A DNA stretch of 64,000 nucleotides from contig JAKTTT010000051.1 in NCBI GenBank assembly GCA_030581615.1, positions 1 through 64,000 on the forward strand. The letters run 5' to 3'. Position 1 is the first letter of the stretch. Each line of letters starts with the position of its first letter. A program made the position numbers and the translations under genes. The stretch comes from Alloascoidea africana (lineage: Eukaryota > Ascomycota > Alloascoideomycetes > Alloascoideales > Alloascoideaceae). Below the pieces are notes generated by a model. That model saw only the letters and a program-made list of their open reading frames with translations. It was not told where the DNA came from and did not search any database. This document shows positions 53,672 to 64,000 of the stretch, piece by piece.

Positions 53672-55978
53672 TCATTTCTTCCCGTTTTCATTACCATTAT
53701 TGTCCAGATCATCATTGTCATTTCTAGAAGTGTGAGATGAGCCTACTCCATTGGACATTGGAGGTTCGGATTCCATTGGAGGCTCGGATTCCATTTGAGC
53801 CAGTTCTCTCATCCGCAGCTCATTTTTGTCGTCAATAGGGAAGCCAACGGGATGAGAACTGTCCGGGGCTGCTGGTGGTGCAACCGCTGCCTCTTCATAT
53901 GCCGGAACATAATCATAAATCTCATCATCATCGTAGTTGTTTTCCACGTCCCTCCCATTAGCATACTGTGCATACGGGTCTTCCTCCATCGACAACAACT
54001 CTTGCCGCTCCAGCTCGGCCTTGCCCAAAGCTGGTGGATGAACTCCCATTACGCTACCGGGTTGTGGTGCAGTGCTCGTGTTTGGCTGCTCACTCGTGGT
54101 GACGTAACTTAGTGGACTTGGCCGATGTCGGCTCCAGTCGTTAGGAGCTGAAAGTTCGTTGGATGGGCCCATCTGCGGCAGCTGCGAGCTGTAGTCTGGC
54201 TCTGACGGCAACAACAACAACTCGTGTCTCCGAATCATCTCCTTTTCGCTTTCGGCGCTTGCTGGAGGACAAACATTGAAAGCCGGGGGGTCTGCCCTGG
54301 TATCAGATTCAGACACAATTGGATGTGGCTCAGCATAAACAAGGGCCTCACGCGCCGTCGTCGCCTGCTGCTGCTGCTGCTGCTGATGCAAGAGATGGTG
54401 ATCATGATGCTGATGATGGCCATCAATTGGCGGCGTAGGATTGACACTGGAGCTCACCGATCTTCGTATTTCAATTGTACTGGTGTCGCCGGTTCTGTTG
54501 CGCTCTAATCTTGGGTTGTTTGATCTAAAAGTGCCGATCACAATCTCTGTTCCTAGGTTGACTATCTGCTTGTTCCGCTTTAACTTGTCGATATCCAATA
54601 CTGGGAGGTTTTTCAGGACTGCACTTCCGTTAATATTGTTGAAGCCAACAGCCACAAGGTCTTCCATAGGTATGGTATTCTCAATGTCCACTGTCCCTGA
54701 CAGGTCCACCAATACGTCCAGCCAATACCTGAACGAGACCAATTTGTTTCCTGTAATAGTCGGGAAAGAGTCTGCAGGTATCACTAGTTTTGTCGTGATT
54801 GTCGTAGTCAATGTTTCCGGATCGATAAACAAAGGGGCGACAGATTGCGATAAATCCTTTCGAAAAGATTGGTAATCTCCACCAACATCCACCGATCCAT
54901 CCACCGAATCCTTGGCCCTAGACGTTCTGCTCTGTGCGTCTTCATGCTCATCATTCTCTTGTTCTTTGCTAGCACTGGGAGATGCTCTTGAAACTCTGCA
55001 TATCCTTGAAAGCGATGTTATTATTCCAGTAACAGATCGGATTGGCTTGATATGTGAAATGAAAATTTGCATTTGAATTGTGTCTCCTGGTAAATATCCA
55101 GCTTCAGCAACGTTCAGTACTAATTTTATTATACCGAAATCGTCAGCTGAAGATGATGAAACATGGGTTTGTTTGGGAGTTGACGGTAGAAAAGATAAAA
55201 ATGACTTGTCGTCTCCTTCTTTTTCTCTATCCCTCTCCTTGTCTTTTTTACTCGACTTCCTTGTTAATGGTACCCTCACTTTGAGAACTCTTGTTGTTGG
55301 TTTCGGTAAGATCGCAACATCCAAGGGACACACAACTTTTAAAGACTTTTCACAAACCATACTCGTCTTGGATTTGGGCGTGTAGAGTCGTGAAGATTGC
55401 GATTTTGCCCTTTCTCTCTTACGCTTCATCGAGGCCTCGGTTTTAACCCTGTTCATCTTGAGAACACCTTGTAAAGTATAGGATATAGATCCTCTTTCAA
55501 ATTCTAGCGCAGTATACAGGCCATCGTGTGGAAGTCGCAGCTCGAATGGGAACCGGTGTTCTCCCTTATTCAGGTGCATTGGTCGGGAATCATCTCCAAA
55601 CATGTGTAGACGTATTTCCATTAGAGACAGGGTCTGGCCTGCGGTTGAGCGATTTACTGAGATTTGTCCCTTCATGAACAAATCGAGAGTGTAGTCCATC
55701 ATTAGTCTGGTCTCAGCCTCACCATAATCTGTATCGCTGTTGGTGGTGGTCGTGCTGGAGACTTGGCTGCCTCTCTCCACGCTAACCTGTTCATGATTCT
55801 GGTCCAACTCCAACACAAGCTCACCCTCTATACGATCTCCGGGCTTCCACGTTCTGTGGGGTTCTTTCAGACATATGTAGAAATCAGAAATTGGCACCTC
55901 TATTTTGGACACTATCGATGCTGCGGACAGCGAAGAAACCCTTGATAACTGGCGAAATCTTGAAAGGAGGTTCTTCAT
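53672..55978 (-). CDS. RIM8: Alpha-arrestin, Rim8/PalF-like
   Basis: A 768-residue protein if started at ATG 55978 (MKNLLSRFRQ). The frame is open further upstream to a stop near 56055 but has no ATG there. The arrestin-N fold begins at FYICLKEPHRTWKPGD, very like the DEPHRTY start of PalF/Rim8, and continues through LEFERGSISYTLQGVL. Arrestin-C follows (AGYLPGDTIQMQIFISHIKP, SLSRICRVSR). The C-terminal 250 residues are disordered with Gln/His runs and end near VPAYEEA, a PxY-type site. Rim8/PalF binds the Rim21/PalH pH sensor and recruits ESCRT for ambient-pH signalling. The ortholog call is by motif only, and another ART-type arrestin remains possible. Confidence 0.7.
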   Translation of the reverse strand: MKNLLSRFRQLSRVSSLSAASIVSKIEVPISDFYICLKEPHRTWKPGDRIEGELVLELDQNHEQVSVERGSQVSSTTTTNSDTDYGEAETRLMMDYTLDLFMKGQISVNRSTAGQTLSLMEIRLHMFGDDSRPMHLNKGEHRFPFELRLPHDGLYTALEFERGSISYTLQGVLKMNRVKTEASMKRKRERAKSQSSRLYTPKSKTSMVCEKSLKVVCPLDVAILPKPTTRVLKVRVPLTRKSSKKDKERDREKEGDDKSFLSFLPSTPKQTHVSSSSADDFGIIKLVLNVAEAGYLPGDTIQMQIFISHIKPIRSVTGIITSLSRICRVSRASPSASKEQENDEHEDAQSRTSRAKDSVDGSVDVGGDYQSFRKDLSQSVAPLFIDPETLTTTITTKLVIPADSFPTITGNKLVSFRYWLDVLVDLSGTVDIENTIPMEDLVAVGFNNINGSAVLKNLPVLDIDKLKRNKQIVNLGTEIVIGTFRSNNPRLERNRTGDTSTIEIRRSVSSSVNPTPPIDGHHQHHDHHLLHQQQQQQQATTAREALVYAEPHPIVSESDTRADPPAFNVCPPASAESEKEMIRRHELLLLPSEPDYSSQLPQMGPSNELSAPNDWSRHRPSPLSYVTTSEQPNTSTAPQPGSVMGVHPPALGKAELERQELLSMEEDPYAQYANGRDVENNYDDDEIYDYVPAYEEAAVAPPAAPDSSHPVGFPIDDKNELRMRELAQMESEPPMESEPPMSNGVGSSHTSRNDNDDLDNNGNENGKK

Positions 55979-56532
55979 CCAGATACGAGCGTCAAACGAA
56001 TCTAGAAAATTGCTTGCCAAAAGTGCACTTTGGGAGCGCTGTAGCCTCTGCTCTGTTTACTCGCTTTGCCAGTCGCAGTTGTGAAGATTCCAGTTAAAAG
56101 GTCCACTCTGCTCAGCCATTCTGCGGTTTTGGCGGAAGCCCGTGCCGGAGCCGGGTAAGCTGTAGGCAGTCAAGGATAGATCGCAAGATACGGACAGTGA
56201 ACTTTGTTCAGGGATAAACGCAATTTCTTTTTCATTATGGGCAATGTAGATGTTTAGCTAGATTGTTGTGAATATTTAGCGAGGAAATAATGTACATGGG
56301 ATGACACAGAAATGCGCTCGCAGCCACCCCAGATAGATAGATCGGGGCAAATGACGAGCAGTTTTGATCTCATTATCACCAAGAGCCAAGGAATTCAAAC
56401 TTCCCTTTTCACTTTTCCTCAAAAGGACCAGCAAAATGAATATAGATATTTATATAGAGGTAAACAGAAAACAAGAAGCAAAAAAAAATGAAAAATGAAA
56501 AAATGAAATCAAACGAAGGTGATAATTACATA
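55979..56532. other. Upstream region of the Rim8-like gene and 3' flank of NSR1
   Basis: About 550 bp. Holds the uORF at 56057-56119 and is otherwise unremarkable. Confidence 0.45.
56057..56119 (-). other. Possible upstream ORF before the Rim8-like gene
   Basis: A 20-codon ATG-initiated frame ends 78 nt before the chosen arrestin ATG and in a different frame to it. Translation is unproven. Confidence 0.35.
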
Positions 56533-58481
56533 TTAGAAAGTAATTTTTTGACCCTTGAATTCTCCAGACGTTCGGCCTCTGGCTGGTGAACCACGGAAAG
56601 ATCCACCACCACGGGGAGCTCCACCACGGAAAGCTCCACCTCGGCCTCCTCTATTAAATTGACCTCCGCCACGACCAAAGTTACGGGGCCCAGGGTTTGC
56701 TCTTGGTGCGGCATAGTCCAGTCGCACTGCTCTTCCATCAATATTCTGACCTTTCAGAGCCTCAAAAGCGGTCGTCGCCTCTTCAACAGAGTTGAATTGG
56801 ACATAACCGTATCCCTTTGGATTTCCACTTTCAGGGTCGGTGGGCACCCTAACAGACAAAACTTCTCCGTGTTCACCAAACACTTCAAAAAGACTGTCTC
56901 TAGTGGAGTCGAACGATAGGTTACCCAAGAAAAGAGTGTCAGAGGGATCAGAGGGTGGCTTATCAAACTTGGAAGGTGTTTTTCTGGGTGTTGTTTTCGA
57001 AGTTGAAAGGTCAACATTTGCTGGTCTTCCATCAATCATCTTATTCTGGAACTCATCAACGGCTTTTTGTGCAGAGCTTGCCTCGACAAAGTCTACGTAT
57101 CCAAATCCCCGAGATCTTCCATCTGGGCCAGTGACTATTCTAGCATTATTGACTTCTCCAACCTCCTCAAATTCCCGTTGAAGCCATTCGTCATCAACGT
57201 TCCATGAAAGGTTACCCACAAAGATGGTCTTGACTTCGTTGCTTGGACTGGCCTCAAATCTTGACTTTTTGCTTGGCGTGCTTTCTTCTTGATGCTTTCG
57301 CTTACCTGCATCTTTCTTTTCTTCCTCGGAGTCAGAGTCATCTGAATCGGAGTCGGAGTCAGAGCTCGAACTGGAATCAGAATCAGAATCAGAATCTGGC
57401 GAAGAGCTCTTCTTAGACTCTTTGGCCTTGGATTTCTTCTTCGAATCACTTTCACTTTCACTGTCGCTATCACTGTCTGAATCAGACTCAGAATCAGAAC
57501 TAGAGTCCGAATCGGAAGAATCGGAAGAATCAGAGCTTTCTTCTTTCTTTTTATCGTCTGATTTTGACTCTTTCACGCCCTTCTTTGGCTTATCACTCTC
57601 AGACTCAGAGTCACTATCACTGTCGGAATCAGAGTCGGAGCTAGAATCAGAGTCGGACTCAGGAGAACTCTTTTCTTTCTTTTCCTTCTTTTCATCCTTC
57701 TTCTCGCTCTCTTCATCATCGCTATCGCTATCAGAGTCGGAGCTAGAATCAGAATCCGAACTAGAATCGGAGCCAGAGTCAGAACTTGAAGATTCTTCCT
57801 CTGTAGTGCTATCCTTCTTTTCCTGTTTCTCTTCCTTCTTTTCCTCTTTTTTAGAGTCAGAATCAGAGTCGGAGTCGGAGTCGGAGTCAGAATCAGAATC
57901 AGAATCAGACTCTGAGCTTGAATCTGAGCTATCAGAACTATCCGAACTTGAAGATGCCTTCTAAATAAAGTTAGTCACTGAAAAACGATTTAAACTTCAT
58001 AGTGAAAAGAAATAGTGAAAGCACACGCTTTTAACCGTAAAACTAGCCAAATATCAGTGTTGAACTTGGACTTTAAACATACCTTTTCAGTTTTGCTTTC
58101 TTTTTTGCCGCTCTCGTCATCACTATCAGAGTCTGAGTCTGAGTCGGAATCTGAGTCTGAGCTAGAGTCACTCGAAGAAGAAGAAGACTCTGCTTTTGTA
58201 TCTTTCATTTCTTCATCAGAGTCAGAGTCAGAGCTAGATGAGCTATCGTCACTTTCATCTTCACTCTCACTTTCACTCTCTTCCTTCTTTTTCTTCTTCT
58301 TCTCCTCTTTCAAAGCAGCAGCCTTTTGTACGGCTTTTAAAACAGCCAAAGCCTTCTTCTTCCCGCTCTGTTTACCTTCTTTAACCGAAGGTTTAAGAAT
58401 TCCTCTTTTGGCTGACGAGGCAGATGAAGCTTTGAACGCCAATCCCTTGGGCTTGGTAGTCTTTTTGTCTGATTTAGCCAT
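56533..58481 (-). CDS. NSR1: Nucleolin-like protein Nsr1/Gar2, two exons
   Basis: Exon 1 (58481-58083) and exon 2 (57960-56533) join in phase 0 to 608 residues, longer than S. cerevisiae Nsr1 (414) and S. pombe Gar2 (500). The N-terminus is basic (about 1-70). Then come long Ser/Asp/Glu tracts separated by Lys-rich spacers, which are casein-kinase-2 type acidic repeats and account for the extra length. Two RRMs follow: RNP motifs IFVGNLSW with [11 protein letters not shown], then LFLGNLSF with [12 protein letters not shown] Gly/Arg-rich tail ([14 protein letters not shown]) ends in KGQKITF. It acts in nucleolar pre-18S processing and 40S assembly. The intron (122 nt) has GTATGT and CTAAC. Confidence 0.94.
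57300..58270. repeat. Imperfect Ser/Asp codon repeat tract within NSR1
   Basis: Repeated TCN/AGY-GAY-type codon pairs on the minus strand make the acidic blocks of Nsr1, interrupted by the intron. The same repetition keeps the opposite strand open for 180 codons (57422-57964), which is a shadow and not a gene. Confidence 0.8.
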
Positions 58482-58885
58482 TCTTCCTGCTGTGAAACCA
58501 AAAATGAATGAAAATGAAAAGCTAGTCTTGTGTGATGGGAAGAGCTGAGCTGACTCTCCAAAAAGAAAATTTTATTGAGAAGCTTGCATACTTTGAAATT
58601 TTTCATTTTACCCGGATTGCAAAAATAAAAAATTCTGGGCAACCTTGTGTGATGACCTATATTTTTTTTAAACTTTCTAGATCTGTGCCTATATTTTGTG
58701 CATTTTGGTGTCATATCAGCAAAGAAAAATATATGCTTGAATCGCTATGTAATCTAATTTCAACATTTCAAAATTCAGCAAGATACAAGATCTCGCATGA
58801 ATAGAGATGCTACCAAGACAAAGAAAATCAATAGATAACAAAATTTGAAGCCAACAAACAGATAAGTTTCTTTCCAGCCAAAAAT
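58482..58885. other. Intergenic region between BZZ1 3' end and NSR1 promoter
   Basis: About 400 bp. AT-rich, nothing specific. Confidence 0.45.
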
Positions 58886-61023
58886 CTATCCAAACTTGGC
58901 ATAAGCAGTTGGGAAAACACCTTTGGATCCATTCAATTCCCCTTCAGTCCACCCGCTTCCATCATTATCTTGTTCAGTTACCACTATTTTGTCGCCTGCT
59001 TTGATGGTTATCTCATCAGGCCCTTGAGCAGCGTAATCGTAAAGAGCAGTAGCATATACCACTTTTTTGGCACCTCTGCGTGGAGCTACCTGAGGACCCT
59101 TTTTCTTAGGTGCGTTTAGACCCCCGTTATCTGTAGTTGTAACCATCCGCTGTACTGGTGCTCCAAAATAAGCCGCAGGTGCCAATCCTTCCTTTTGTGT
59201 TTTGTCATCTTTCACTTTCGCCCAGCCTGAACCATCATCTGGTTCCAAAAGTTGAAATTCTTCGCCTGGTGTTAGGCCTATTTCATCAGGTCCGCCAGGC
59301 TTGTACTCATACAGAGCTTTTGCGTAAGAAACAGGTACCGTTGTAGATTGGACAGAAGATGATCTTGTTCGTTGCGATCCCAAAGAATCTAGATGTAATC
59401 GTTAGTAACAGACAGCATAAACATCTAGAGTTTGACATACTTCTTACTGAGCCAAACAGGCGCGAGCTCTTCGATCCACTTGAACTGAGATTAGTACCAA
59501 CTTTTGTCTTGGACCGGATTGAAACATTATCGCTACTGCCAATGCTTCCCGTGTCGTTTGCATTATCTTTCGACTTTTTCGTTCCAAATCTGAAAAGCCC
59601 TCTCTTCTTTTTACCACTGCTTTCAATGTGAACTTGGTTAAGATCTTTTCCACCTGCAGCGGTTTCAATGCTTTCTACTTCAACCTCGTAAATTACCCGT
59701 TTTGAATCATCTGAAGCAAACTTTTGAAGCGCAGCTAAACTTTTCTGTATCTAAATTAGCACATACATTGAGAAATTAAAATCGCAAACAGTCACACTTA
59801 CAACAATCATGTCCACATAATTGTCTTTGTCTTTTCCTTCCAGAATCAGTTTTTTCTTGTCATAAATGCTCTTCAAGTCTTTATGCTCCACCTCCACGAT
59901 TTCCTCGTATCTGTTGAGAGACTTTTGAGATTCAAGCAACTTTCGTTTTAACGTCTGTAACACCACCTCATTGTTGTTGATGTATTGTTCATCATCGTGC
60001 CAAATTGGACTAGGCTCGTAGTAGAAATCGGGTGGTGGCTGCCATTGAGATACATTGTGCTTGACAAACATTGCCGTATCCAGGTTGGGAGCGTTTTGAT
60101 CTATCACCTCAATCATCACATTCATGCTATCTTTGCATCTTGCCATTGAGTTCAGCTCCAATTGAATTGCATTCTTCCAGAATTTGTTCAAGTTTCTTAC
60201 TCTTGTTTCGTTAAGATCTTGCATCATATCCAACAATTCGGGGATATCTTGCCCATAGTACTTGTCCTTGAGTCTGTTGGCCACGTTAATCTTAATGAGA
60301 TAGTCATTCTTGGCATCGTTCATATTTTGCTCTTTACTCTCCATCTTGCGGGTAAGCTTATCTTTTTTCGAATCCAATGCCTTCTGTGTCTTTACTCTTT
60401 GGTTTTCCATCTCTTGACAGGTAGAGTCGTAGTGCGATTTGGACTTTTTTACCTCATCGTAGTAAGCGTCTCTTTCTTGGACAAGCGAATCATTTACAAC
60501 CTTCATCTTGGAACGGATTTCCTCAAATTTATACGAGGATCCTCTCATTTGGTCCGCAATTGTGACCGTAAGCTCCTGCGATAATCGACTGTGCTCCTTT
60601 GCAATTTGCTCTGTTTGAGTCAAGACTTCGTTCCAAGCGACTAAACTGGCATTCTCTAGTGAACCTGGGGTGATCTGTGGCGTATCGCCTACTGACAAGT
60701 GAGTTGAAATTTTGGCTTTCTTTTTAAAATGTTCCGAGCACAGACCCTGAAGCTTTGCAGAGTACTCCAGTTCTATGCTGGCACGCTCTCGATAGAATTG
60801 CTGTAGCTCGTCTAGCCACTTGTTGCCATTTGAGAGCTGATTGCAGCCGGAAGTTAGTTGGGGGTGTCCCTAAAGAGGCTGACATGTAGGTGCTACACGT
60901 ACCCATTTGTCGGTGACTTTGAAGCCATCCTAGTTAATTGCTATGGTTAGAACCAAACTATGCCATATACACGCCGCTGGAACACACCCTGATCTCGTTG
61001 CCTATGCCGATGATCTCTGCCAT
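58886..61023 (-). CDS. BZZ1: F-BAR/double-SH3 actin patch protein Bzz1, five exons
   Basis: Exons 61023-60988 (36 nt), 60929-60903 (27 nt), 60836-59802, 59750-59441 and 59388-58886 give 636 residues (S. cerevisiae Bzz1 has 633). The N-terminus reads IGIGNEI, then the micro-exon FKVTDKW, then WLDELQQFYRERASIE, closely following known Bzz1 sequences. The F-BAR continues with SVGDTPQITPGS and NASLVAWNE. HNVSQWQPPPDFYYEPSPIW closes it. A Ser/Lys-rich linker is followed by two SH3 domains (ALYEYKPGGPDEIGL and ALYDYAAQGPDEITI, each with a DDGSGW or DNDGSGW block). Bzz1 binds Las17/WASP and stimulates Arp2/3 at endocytic sites. Donors vary: GTGTGT, GTACGT, GTAAGT and GTATGT. Confidence 0.94.
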
Positions 61024-61332
61024 GCCCTCTGTGTTGAACTTGGAGGAGAGGCACAAAGCAGGACACGCACCGGGATGAGGGCCCGTGCGGGTGTGTGGGT
61101 GTAGCATTGTGTGCGCCAAATTTTTTGCAACATTTTAATTCTTCTTCCGCATCCGTTTGTTTGTACCAAAACAAGATTGAACAGAATAGGTCTGGCAGCC
61201 CCAAGGAGTTTTCTGCTCTCGATTGCAGGAACACACGATTTTGGCTTCCTATAAAACCACTCGCTCCCCGTTCCCCTTCTTCTATTATTCCCACCCTCTC
61301 TTCCTCTTTCTCTCCGCTGCCCTGCCTGTCCC
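61024..61332. other. Divergent promoter between BZZ1 and AVT1
   Basis: Only 309 bp. It contains a full Rap1-type match (minus strand, 61090-61102) and a CT-rich leader before the AVT1 ATG. Confidence 0.5.
61090..61102 (-). promoter_or_regulatory. Full Rap1-type consensus match in the BZZ1/AVT1 promoter
   Basis: On the minus strand ACACCCACACACC matches all 13 consensus positions. It lies 67 bp upstream of the BZZ1 ATG and about 230 bp upstream of AVT1. Confidence 0.4.
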
Positions 61333-63324
61333 ATGTCCAGTAACCATCTCTTCATCCCCTCTTCATCGAGACGGTTGTCTCAAACTCAAGGGCAGAGCGA
61401 GAGCCAGACCCAGAATCCGAGTGACTTCCAACCCCAGGCCTCCGGCTCACAGTCCCATGCTCCAGAAGTGAATCGCCGACGGTCGCTGCTTTCTCCCTTT
61501 GGGTCCCTGCGCGGACCAAATTCTATTGACCGATTTGCGTCCTCTTTTACTCGAGCCCAGTCCTTTAGGGTTCTCGACTCTCCTCTTACCGTTTCTCGAT
61601 CCCGTACTTTCTTCGACGATGACGACGAAATATATGATCCAGAAACATTTGCACCGTCTATTCGTGGCCGACATCTCTCTGGAGTATTGTCTCAGCGACC
61701 CAGCTTTGCTGGGTCCCATAGACCAATACCGTTTGCAGATGAAGCTTATGACGACGTGTTTTATGATGACCAGTCGGTCGATTTTCAACAGCAGCAGCAA
61801 CAGCAGCAACAGAATAAGTCCAGACCTATGTCTAGGCTAGGTCCGAGTGTACGTGGATCACTCTCAGTATTGGGATTCCGCAGCCCGAGCGTGGTAATCA
61901 ATGAAGAAAGATTTTCTCTACTTGATTCTATTTCGGTAACCGTCCAGACGATGGAGCAGGCCGACGGAACAATTGTGAATGTTTTGGCCGGTCAGTCTAC
62001 GAAAGCCCAAACTATTCTCAATAGCGTTAATGTTCTGGTTGGCATAGGACTGCTTGCCATCCCTTTGGGATTAAAGTATTCTGGCTGGTTTGGTCTTGTC
62101 ATTCTGTTTCTATGTGCTCTGACTACCTACTACACAGCTGGTTTACTGGGCAAATGCCAGGAGCTAGATCCTACTCTCGTGGGGTATGCAGACATTGGAT
62201 ACGCCGCTTTTGGCAAAGTTGCCAGAATCGTTATCATGATTGCGTTCACAATTGATTTAATGGGTGCTTGTGTAGCTCTGAACGTGCTCTTTGCTGATTC
62301 TCTATATGCTCTGTTTCCTCAATACTCCAAGATTCACTATAAGATTTTTGCCTTTTTTGTTTTAACTCCTCCTTCCTTTTTGCCGTTGAGAGTTCTCTCG
62401 ATTTTCAGTTTCACTGGTATCGTCAGCGTTTTGGCTTTGACTCTGACTGTTATCTTTTGCGGATATACCAAGCCTGAAGCCCCTGGCTCTATGATAGAAT
62501 TCATGCCAACCACATTCTTTCCTGAAAAATGGAGCTCAGTTCCAATTGCCATTGGGTTACTGATGGGTAAGGTCCTTCTATTTCACTCTCTTACCGACTT
62601 ATCTATGCTTTTCTAACACTAAAGTTTAGCTCCTTGGAGTGGGCACGCGATATTCCCCAACATCTACAGAGATATGATACACCCTGCAAAGTACGGATCA
62701 GCTATTAAGTCAGCGTACATTATTAGCTTCTTGACCGACAGTGCAATGGGAGCAGTAGGATACATCATGTTTGGTGCGAGTGTTCTTGATGAAGTCACGA
62801 AATCTGTTTTGACAACCAAAGGTTATCCTCAGTTTGTCTATGCGTTGGTTTCTGTCTTTATATCTGTTATTCCGCTTGCTAAAACTCCCCTAAACGCTCG
62901 TCCTATTGTCGAGTCAATCAACTCTGTGCTTGGATTCCACAGTGTTGGAGATGACACAAAGGAAACTGAGGAGTCAGTTGGGGAACGAACTTCTCTTCTT
63001 TCGCCTCAGTTACAGAGTCAGAAACAACAGAAATTTGGTGAGTTGTTTACCAGTTGGCTCAGGAAGATTGTAGAGTTTTCAATTCGTCCTATTGTTAATC
63101 TGCTATTTGTCGCTGTCGCTATCGTCTGTCCAGATTTTGATGTCATTCTTGCCGTTCTCGGAAGTTCCATTTGCTTTTTGATATGCATTATCTTACCCGT
63201 TGCGTTCTATTTGAAACTTTACAACGGACAAATTTCACACCTTGAGCGCTTATTCTGTTACTTTTTAATCGTTGCCAGTCTTATTTTGGGAAGCATCGGT
63301 ACCTGGTATGCTGTTATGAAGTAG
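61333..63324 (+). CDS. AVT1: Vacuolar amino-acid/proton exchanger Avt1-like, two exons
   Basis: Exon 1 (61333-62566) and exon 2 (62630-63324) join to 642 residues (S. cerevisiae Avt1 has 602). A hydrophilic Ser/Arg-rich N-terminal domain of about 215 residues includes a Gln run and YDDVFYDDQ. It precedes the Aa_trans core that begins KAQTILNSVNVLVGIGLLAIPLG. The exon junction falls in LLMAPWSGHAIFPNIY, the family's conserved (S/A)PWxGHAVFPN segment, which confirms splicing. About eleven membrane helices are predicted by eye. The last one is followed by a very short tail (YAVMK). Avt1 imports Gln, Tyr, Ile and other neutral amino acids into the vacuole using the proton gradient. The intron has GTAAGG and TTCTAACAC. 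Confidence 0.93.
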
Positions 63325-63957
63325 GTGAAAAATTATGTTAAGAGTCTCTCTTTTTTGGTTTTTTATTTATCCTTTTTTTTCAACCATCCGATTGAATACA
63401 TGATCTGTGCATAACGATTGAGAGGGACAGAGGAACTATAGGACGATATACTAATATGAAATACATTACATGAGGAGGAAAGCACAAACAGGTGCCATTA
63501 GAAAGAAGCAGAGTGCTTCATAATATTATTGGGAATTACAAAGAAAAATTAATAACTATTTACCGAATGACTTTCTTTAAAAGGAAATAATAGGTGACCT
63601 TACCATTTCACAGATGCTAGGATATTTGGAATCATATTTTCCTGTTAATCTTTTTTGGACCAAACATATCAGTTTAAATCTAGTGGAAAGACTTCTTTTT
63701 AAAGAACACAATAAGGGGGACCATAGAAAAATAAGCTTTCTCTCTTATCTTCACGTGATCGTGTTCAGCTGTTAACAATTCTTGGCTTATTTGACAGTGT
63801 GAAATAAAAGAATGTAAAGCAGGTACACAAAAGGAGGTTCTTTTCCCAATGTGAAATTTTTTGTTACTAATCAATAATAACGTAAAAGCTATTTCTTGAT
63901 GCCAGCTTTTGTTTAATTTTCCCAGCATTGTAAGGATAGTCGTTAAGCAGATATCAC
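63325..63957. other. Intergenic region at the right end
   Basis: About 630 bp. A minus-strand frame at 63680-63928 lacks conserved features and is not called. Confidence 0.45.
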
Positions 63958-64000
63958 ATGGTGTTCTTCAACTACGTAATGTTTGGAGGTGTCGGTGCGT
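63958..64000 (+). CDS. Possible 5' end of a further gene (truncated by window edge)
   Basis: An ATG at 63958 opens a frame that stays open for the last 43 bases (VFFNYVMFGGVG, a hydrophobic glycine-containing start). Too short to identify, and could be chance. Confidence 0.25.
   Translation, partial: MVFFNYVMFGGVGA

Noticed and set aside
57422-57964. 180-codon plus-strand ORF opposite NSR1
   Set aside because: It is the complement of the Ser/Asp codon repeat and overlaps the better supported nucleolin gene.

Overview
This window is nuclear DNA from a budding yeast (Saccharomycotina). The proteins are fungal orthologues throughout, such as the eisosome/Pil1 family, fungal PDR-type ABCG pump, Loc1, Bzz1, Rim8-like arrestin and Twf1. 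Intergenic DNA is short and AT-rich. CTG is read as leucine at an invariant PP1 position, so this is not a CTG-Ser yeast. Unlike Saccharomyces, the genome is intron-rich. I resolved 23 introns in 12 genes, most with GTATGT/GTAAGT-type donors, CTAAC/CTGAC-type branch sites and AG acceptors. Several genes begin with tiny first exons. This fits an early-diverging, intron-rich yeast lineage (Dipodascaceae/Trichomonascaceae-like), but the species cannot be named from sequence alone.

Layout, left to right. 1-10 kb: a truncated CDS tail, SNG1-like membrane protein, TRAMP poly(A) polymerase PAP2/TRF4, twinfilin TWF1 (5 exons), a RING+PHD ubiquitin ligase (ASR1/PHRF1-like) and the SF3b subunit RDS3. 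10-19 kb: mitochondrial thioredoxin, an unresolved 1.4 kb locus, a B-type cyclin with a canonical destruction box, LOC1 and the peptide transporter PTR2. 21-30 kb: RFC4, TRM10, VPS20 and a full-length PDR/CDR ABC drug pump. 33-36 kb: a membrane RING-H2 ligase and a dynactin p24-like subunit, head to head in GC-rich DNA. 35.8-41 kb: class V myosin MYO2 (4 exons). 42.7-49 kb: a low-complexity hypothetical ORF, mitochondrial citrate synthase, a divergent Pil1/Lsp1 eisosome protein and PP1/GLC7 with a GC-AG intron. 50-64 kb: RPS27, EMP24, an AIG1/FAR-17a hydrolase, a RIM8/PalF-like arrestin, NSR1/nucleolin, BZZ1 (5 exons with a 27-nt micro-exon), AVT1 and perhaps the start of another gene.

These are mostly housekeeping genes and do not form one pathway. 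Partial themes are RNA processing and ribosome biogenesis (PAP2, RDS3, LOC1, NSR1, RPS27, TRM10), actin and membrane traffic (TWF1, MYO2, BZZ1, VPS20, EMP24, Pil1-like, Rim8-like) and cell cycle/replication (cyclin, RFC4, PP1).

I saw no transposon, virus-like element, CRISPR array, rRNA or convincing tRNA. The less ordinary signals are a recurrent Rap1-type promoter motif (three full consensus matches and two near-matches), a GC island with a 29-bp perfect palindrome, a long imperfect inverted repeat upstream of MYO2, a cluster of short tandem repeats at 40-50 kb, and unusual introns.
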